A DNA stretch of 64,000 nucleotides, taken from positions 744,001 through 808,000 of the forward strand of contig JBAJFE010000038.1 of the NCBI GenBank assembly GCA_037903355.1. Direction: 5' to 3'. The stretch comes from Trichuris trichiura (taxonomy: Eukaryota > Nematoda > Enoplea > Trichinellida > Trichuridae). Both the position numbers and the translations under genes were made by a program. The notes under the pieces were generated by a model. It was not told where the DNA came from and made no database searches. It saw nothing but the letters and a program-made list of their open reading frames with translations. Of this stretch, positions 61,977 to 64,000 are shown piece by piece; within the stretch, counting starts at the first letter, position 1; each line of letters opens with the position of its first letter.

Positions 61977-62740
61977 GCTGTTGTTGTTGTTGTTATTTAC
62001 ATCAATGATTCTCAAGGGGCGCTAGCGCTTCCTGGGGGTCCTGGAAACCAAAGGGACAACGATGGGACGCTAGGGGCTTTCGAAAGGCGAAGGTGTCGCT
62101 AGAAGATCAAAGGCGCTGCTGAGAAGGGAGCAAGTAAAAACTCGCGTTGGAAGCTCGTTAGGTGCTATTTGTAATGCAGATGAATGCAAAGTGCTCTTGG
62201 CAGCTCAAATAATTCTCTTCAGCATGACCCAGTGTCCTGTAGGCTAATAGTGTATGCCAGCCACTTGTCTGGCTTCTGCTTTCAGACGAATGGGACACTG
62301 CCTACAGCAGTGATAGATGCCTGTAGCATTAGTTGCAGCTGATTTTGTCACAACAGTGTACCAGCTCGTTTTATGGGTGACTTACAGTGAATAATGTCAC
62401 CTCTTGTATACTGCTAATCTGTGTTCCAGCGAGAAGTATTCTAGATGATTCCATTTCGTCAACTATATTTCTAAATTTACGAGCTATCACTCATCCTTTT
62501 TCGTTAATGCAGTTTTTTGTGACCTCGGTAAGCACTGATAAAGCGGCAGAAGCAGATAAGAATGGGCGTAAACCACCTACAGGAGGTATTTCTAAAAGCG
62601 AAAGAGTAATGCCGGACGAATACTACCGAGACAGGAAGCATTGGGAACGCTGGCGAAACTTGAACACTGTAGGGTTCGCTAGTGCGGAAAAGGTTGCGAA
62701 ACTGCGATTTATTCTTTTCTTGACTCGTCAGACTAGCTGA
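61260..62740 (+). CDS. Possible 3' exons of an unrecognised basic protein
   Basis: 61260-61319 (acceptor TGTTGCAG, donor AAG|GTACGG) and 62517-62740 (acceptor AATGCAG, stop TAG) are both phase 0 at their junction. The second encodes a charged segment including TDKAAEADKNGRKPPTGG and MPDEYYRDRKHWERWRNL. AATAAA follows at 62826, which favours a genuine 3' end. The joining intron would be about 1.2 kb and would contain the (ATT)28 tract. I do not recognise the protein, and upstream exons are not visible. Confidence 0.28.
61893..61996. repeat. Microsatellite (ATT)28 followed by (GTT)n
   Basis: An uninterrupted ATT tract runs 61893-61976 (84 bp, 28 units) and passes through GCTG into about five GTT/TTG units ending near 61996. 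Such long perfect tracts are length-unstable. The same ATT-then-GTT order occurs next to the foldback element at 39.6 kb. Confidence 0.97.
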
Positions 62741-63867
62741 TATCTTAGTAAAGCTACCGAAGACATGACGAACTACCAGAATACTACGTGAAAATTCTGT
62801 TAGAAAAAGTTTGTGTCAACGTATCAATAAAGTTGTTCCTTAGCTATTGAAACGATTAGTTTAGTCTATACAACGCACAGTTCCTCAACTTTTCTCGCGC
62901 CAATGAACCACAGACAGCGCCGTCTTAATGTCCTAGTTTGGTCGTGGGAGTTCCAATGTTAGTTTCGTAGTGATGGTAGGAGATTCTGAAGCGTTGATTC
63001 ACTCACGATCACTTTTTATTTCAGGTCCTATTGGCCTTTTACCGTTGACTGTCGCTTAATCGACCAAGAACAAATGCTTACCTCCCAGGGCTAACCTCGA
63101 CCTTCCGGTACCTCCTTCGCAATCACTATATAGAGGAGCCGCTATGCGTTTAATGAAATTATGTGTGCGAAATTACACAGTATGGCTAAATATTCACGAT
63201 TTTAGAAGCTAACCTACGAATTTTAGTATAGCATCAGAATAGATGAAAATGCAATACAGCTGCTTTTACGGAGCGAAGAGACTAGTCAGGAGCAATTATT
63301 CATAAGTTGAGCAGTTTTTTACTATGATGCTTAGCACAGCAAATTTACTCGGAATTGAGACAAGATCATAGAAAATTTACGATCTCCTTCCTATTTAATA
63401 ACGCTTCGATGAACAAAAATGTGTACGTCGGACTAAAGCTAACCAAGTGGCTTCTTCCCTTCTAAAATAGAAGGAAAGCCTGCTTTTGTTTGTGTCAGTT
63501 GCGCGCAACCTTAAACAAGCCGAGAAACAAATTTTTGGCCAACGCACGCTGAATATAAGAGGAGACTATAACTGACTGAAAGCACTATCAATGGCTGCCG
63601 TCGCGGCAGAGGCTGATGGGCGCTCGGAAATGCATCTGTGCATTGCCCTTTGGGGAATATCTGTAGTCTAACAAGAGGGGCGTTCTGGCAGTAGTAGGAG
63701 CGAACGATTGCAAAGTCCAAATATACCTGGAAAACTTTGCTGGAAAGCAAAATTCAAGGCAACGTAATTCGATGGCTCCGGCAAAATGACATCCAAAAGG
63801 AAGAATGAAAAATTATTCTGAACTACCGCTGCTTTATTAGGCGTTTTCACCATTGGTTTTGTACGCC
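62741..63867. other. Intergenic region and alpha-actinin 3' UTR
   Basis: AATAAA at 62826 (plus) may end the putative gene to the left. AATAAA on the minus strand (63838-63833) is the likely polyadenylation signal of alpha-actinin. No other gene is seen. Confidence 0.55.
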
Positions 63868-64000
63868 TCATTCTCCGTATAGTTGATGGCTGAAAGCAAC
63901 ATAGTCAAAAGAGTTGTGTGGGGCGTCAGGTCCAAGATATGGAGGCATTCTCTTCACGCAGTATTCAGCTTGATCAACAGGTAGCTCTTGACGTAACTCT
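63868..64000 (-). CDS. ACTN: Alpha-actinin, C-terminal end (truncated by window edge)
   Basis: Reading the minus strand from the right edge gives [20 protein letters not shown], then [20 protein letters not shown], then YGE and TGA at 63870-63868. This closely matches the end of the C-terminal EF-hand domain of alpha-actinins (ELRRELPPDQAEYC...MxxYxGP...DYxxFSxxLYGE). Alpha-actinin is the spectrin-family actin crosslinker of Z-discs/dense bodies and adhesion sites. The vertebrate end LYGESDL is shortened to YGE. The minus-strand AATAAA at 63838-63833 lies about 30 bp past the stop. The rest of the gene lies outside the window. Confidence 0.92.
   Translation of the reverse strand, partial: ELRQELPVDQAEYCVKRMPPYLGPDAPHNSFDYVAFSHQLYGE

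Overview
This is eukaryotic, intron-bearing, AT-rich animal DNA. The gene families (SK potassium channel, BTBD3/6, ESCO cohesin acetyltransferase, GINS1/PSF1, WDR70, AMMECR1, PIGK, ERAL1, AK6, alpha-actinin) are metazoan. Most introns that I could place are about 44-56 bp with GT..AG ends. Several start codons sit 10-20 bp after a T-rich ..CAG that looks like a splice acceptor with no recognisable upstream exon, as expected for spliced-leader trans-splicing. Together with the mariner, Tigger and hAT relics this suggests a nematode, possibly an enoplean such as the Trichuris/Trichinella group. The species is an inference; the sequence does not fix it.

Layout. 1-5087 is gene-poor, with a recent 239-bp-period duplication and a 1-kb palindromic Tigger-type element. 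5088-10894 (+) is the 3' two thirds of an SK-type calcium-activated K+ channel gene; its 3.8-kb intron holds a hAT MITE with a perfect 8-bp target duplication. 15692-20598 (+) is an intracellular-type CAP/GAPR-1 protein with a 4.2-kb intron, converging on a BTBD3/6-type BTB-BACK-PHR gene at 20799-23248 (-). 24834-25665 (-) ESCO and 26837-28696 (+) PSF1 are divergent; both serve S-phase chromosomes (cohesin acetylation, CMG helicase). 31199-34271 (+) WDR70 converges on 34777-36801 (-) AMMECR1. 36.8-42.3 kb is a transposon graveyard with two mariner relics and a foldback element. 42315-43259 (-) PIGK is intronless. 44241-45732 (-) ERAL1 and 46140-46706 (+) AK6 share a 407-bp divergent promoter. 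46.7-55.4 kb holds a Tigger relic, a GTF2IRD2-like hAT relic and a near-perfect 273-bp palindrome. 55401-56036 (+) encodes an orphan four-TM protein. The rest is mostly gene-free, with an 84-bp (ATT) microsatellite, until the last coding exon of alpha-actinin enters from the right edge on the minus strand (63868-64000).

The confident genes are unrelated housekeeping or cell-biological loci, not an operon-like system. I found no cassette that I would call a new biological system. The more unusual signals are a foldback (palindromic) repeat family sharing a core sequence at three sites, an ESCO protein whose presumed catalytic Ser is Leu, a CAP protein lacking one cavity His, and a PIGK lacking the C-terminal membrane anchor. 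All exon joins were made by hand from splice consensus, reading frame and family alignment from memory; transcript data would be needed to confirm them.
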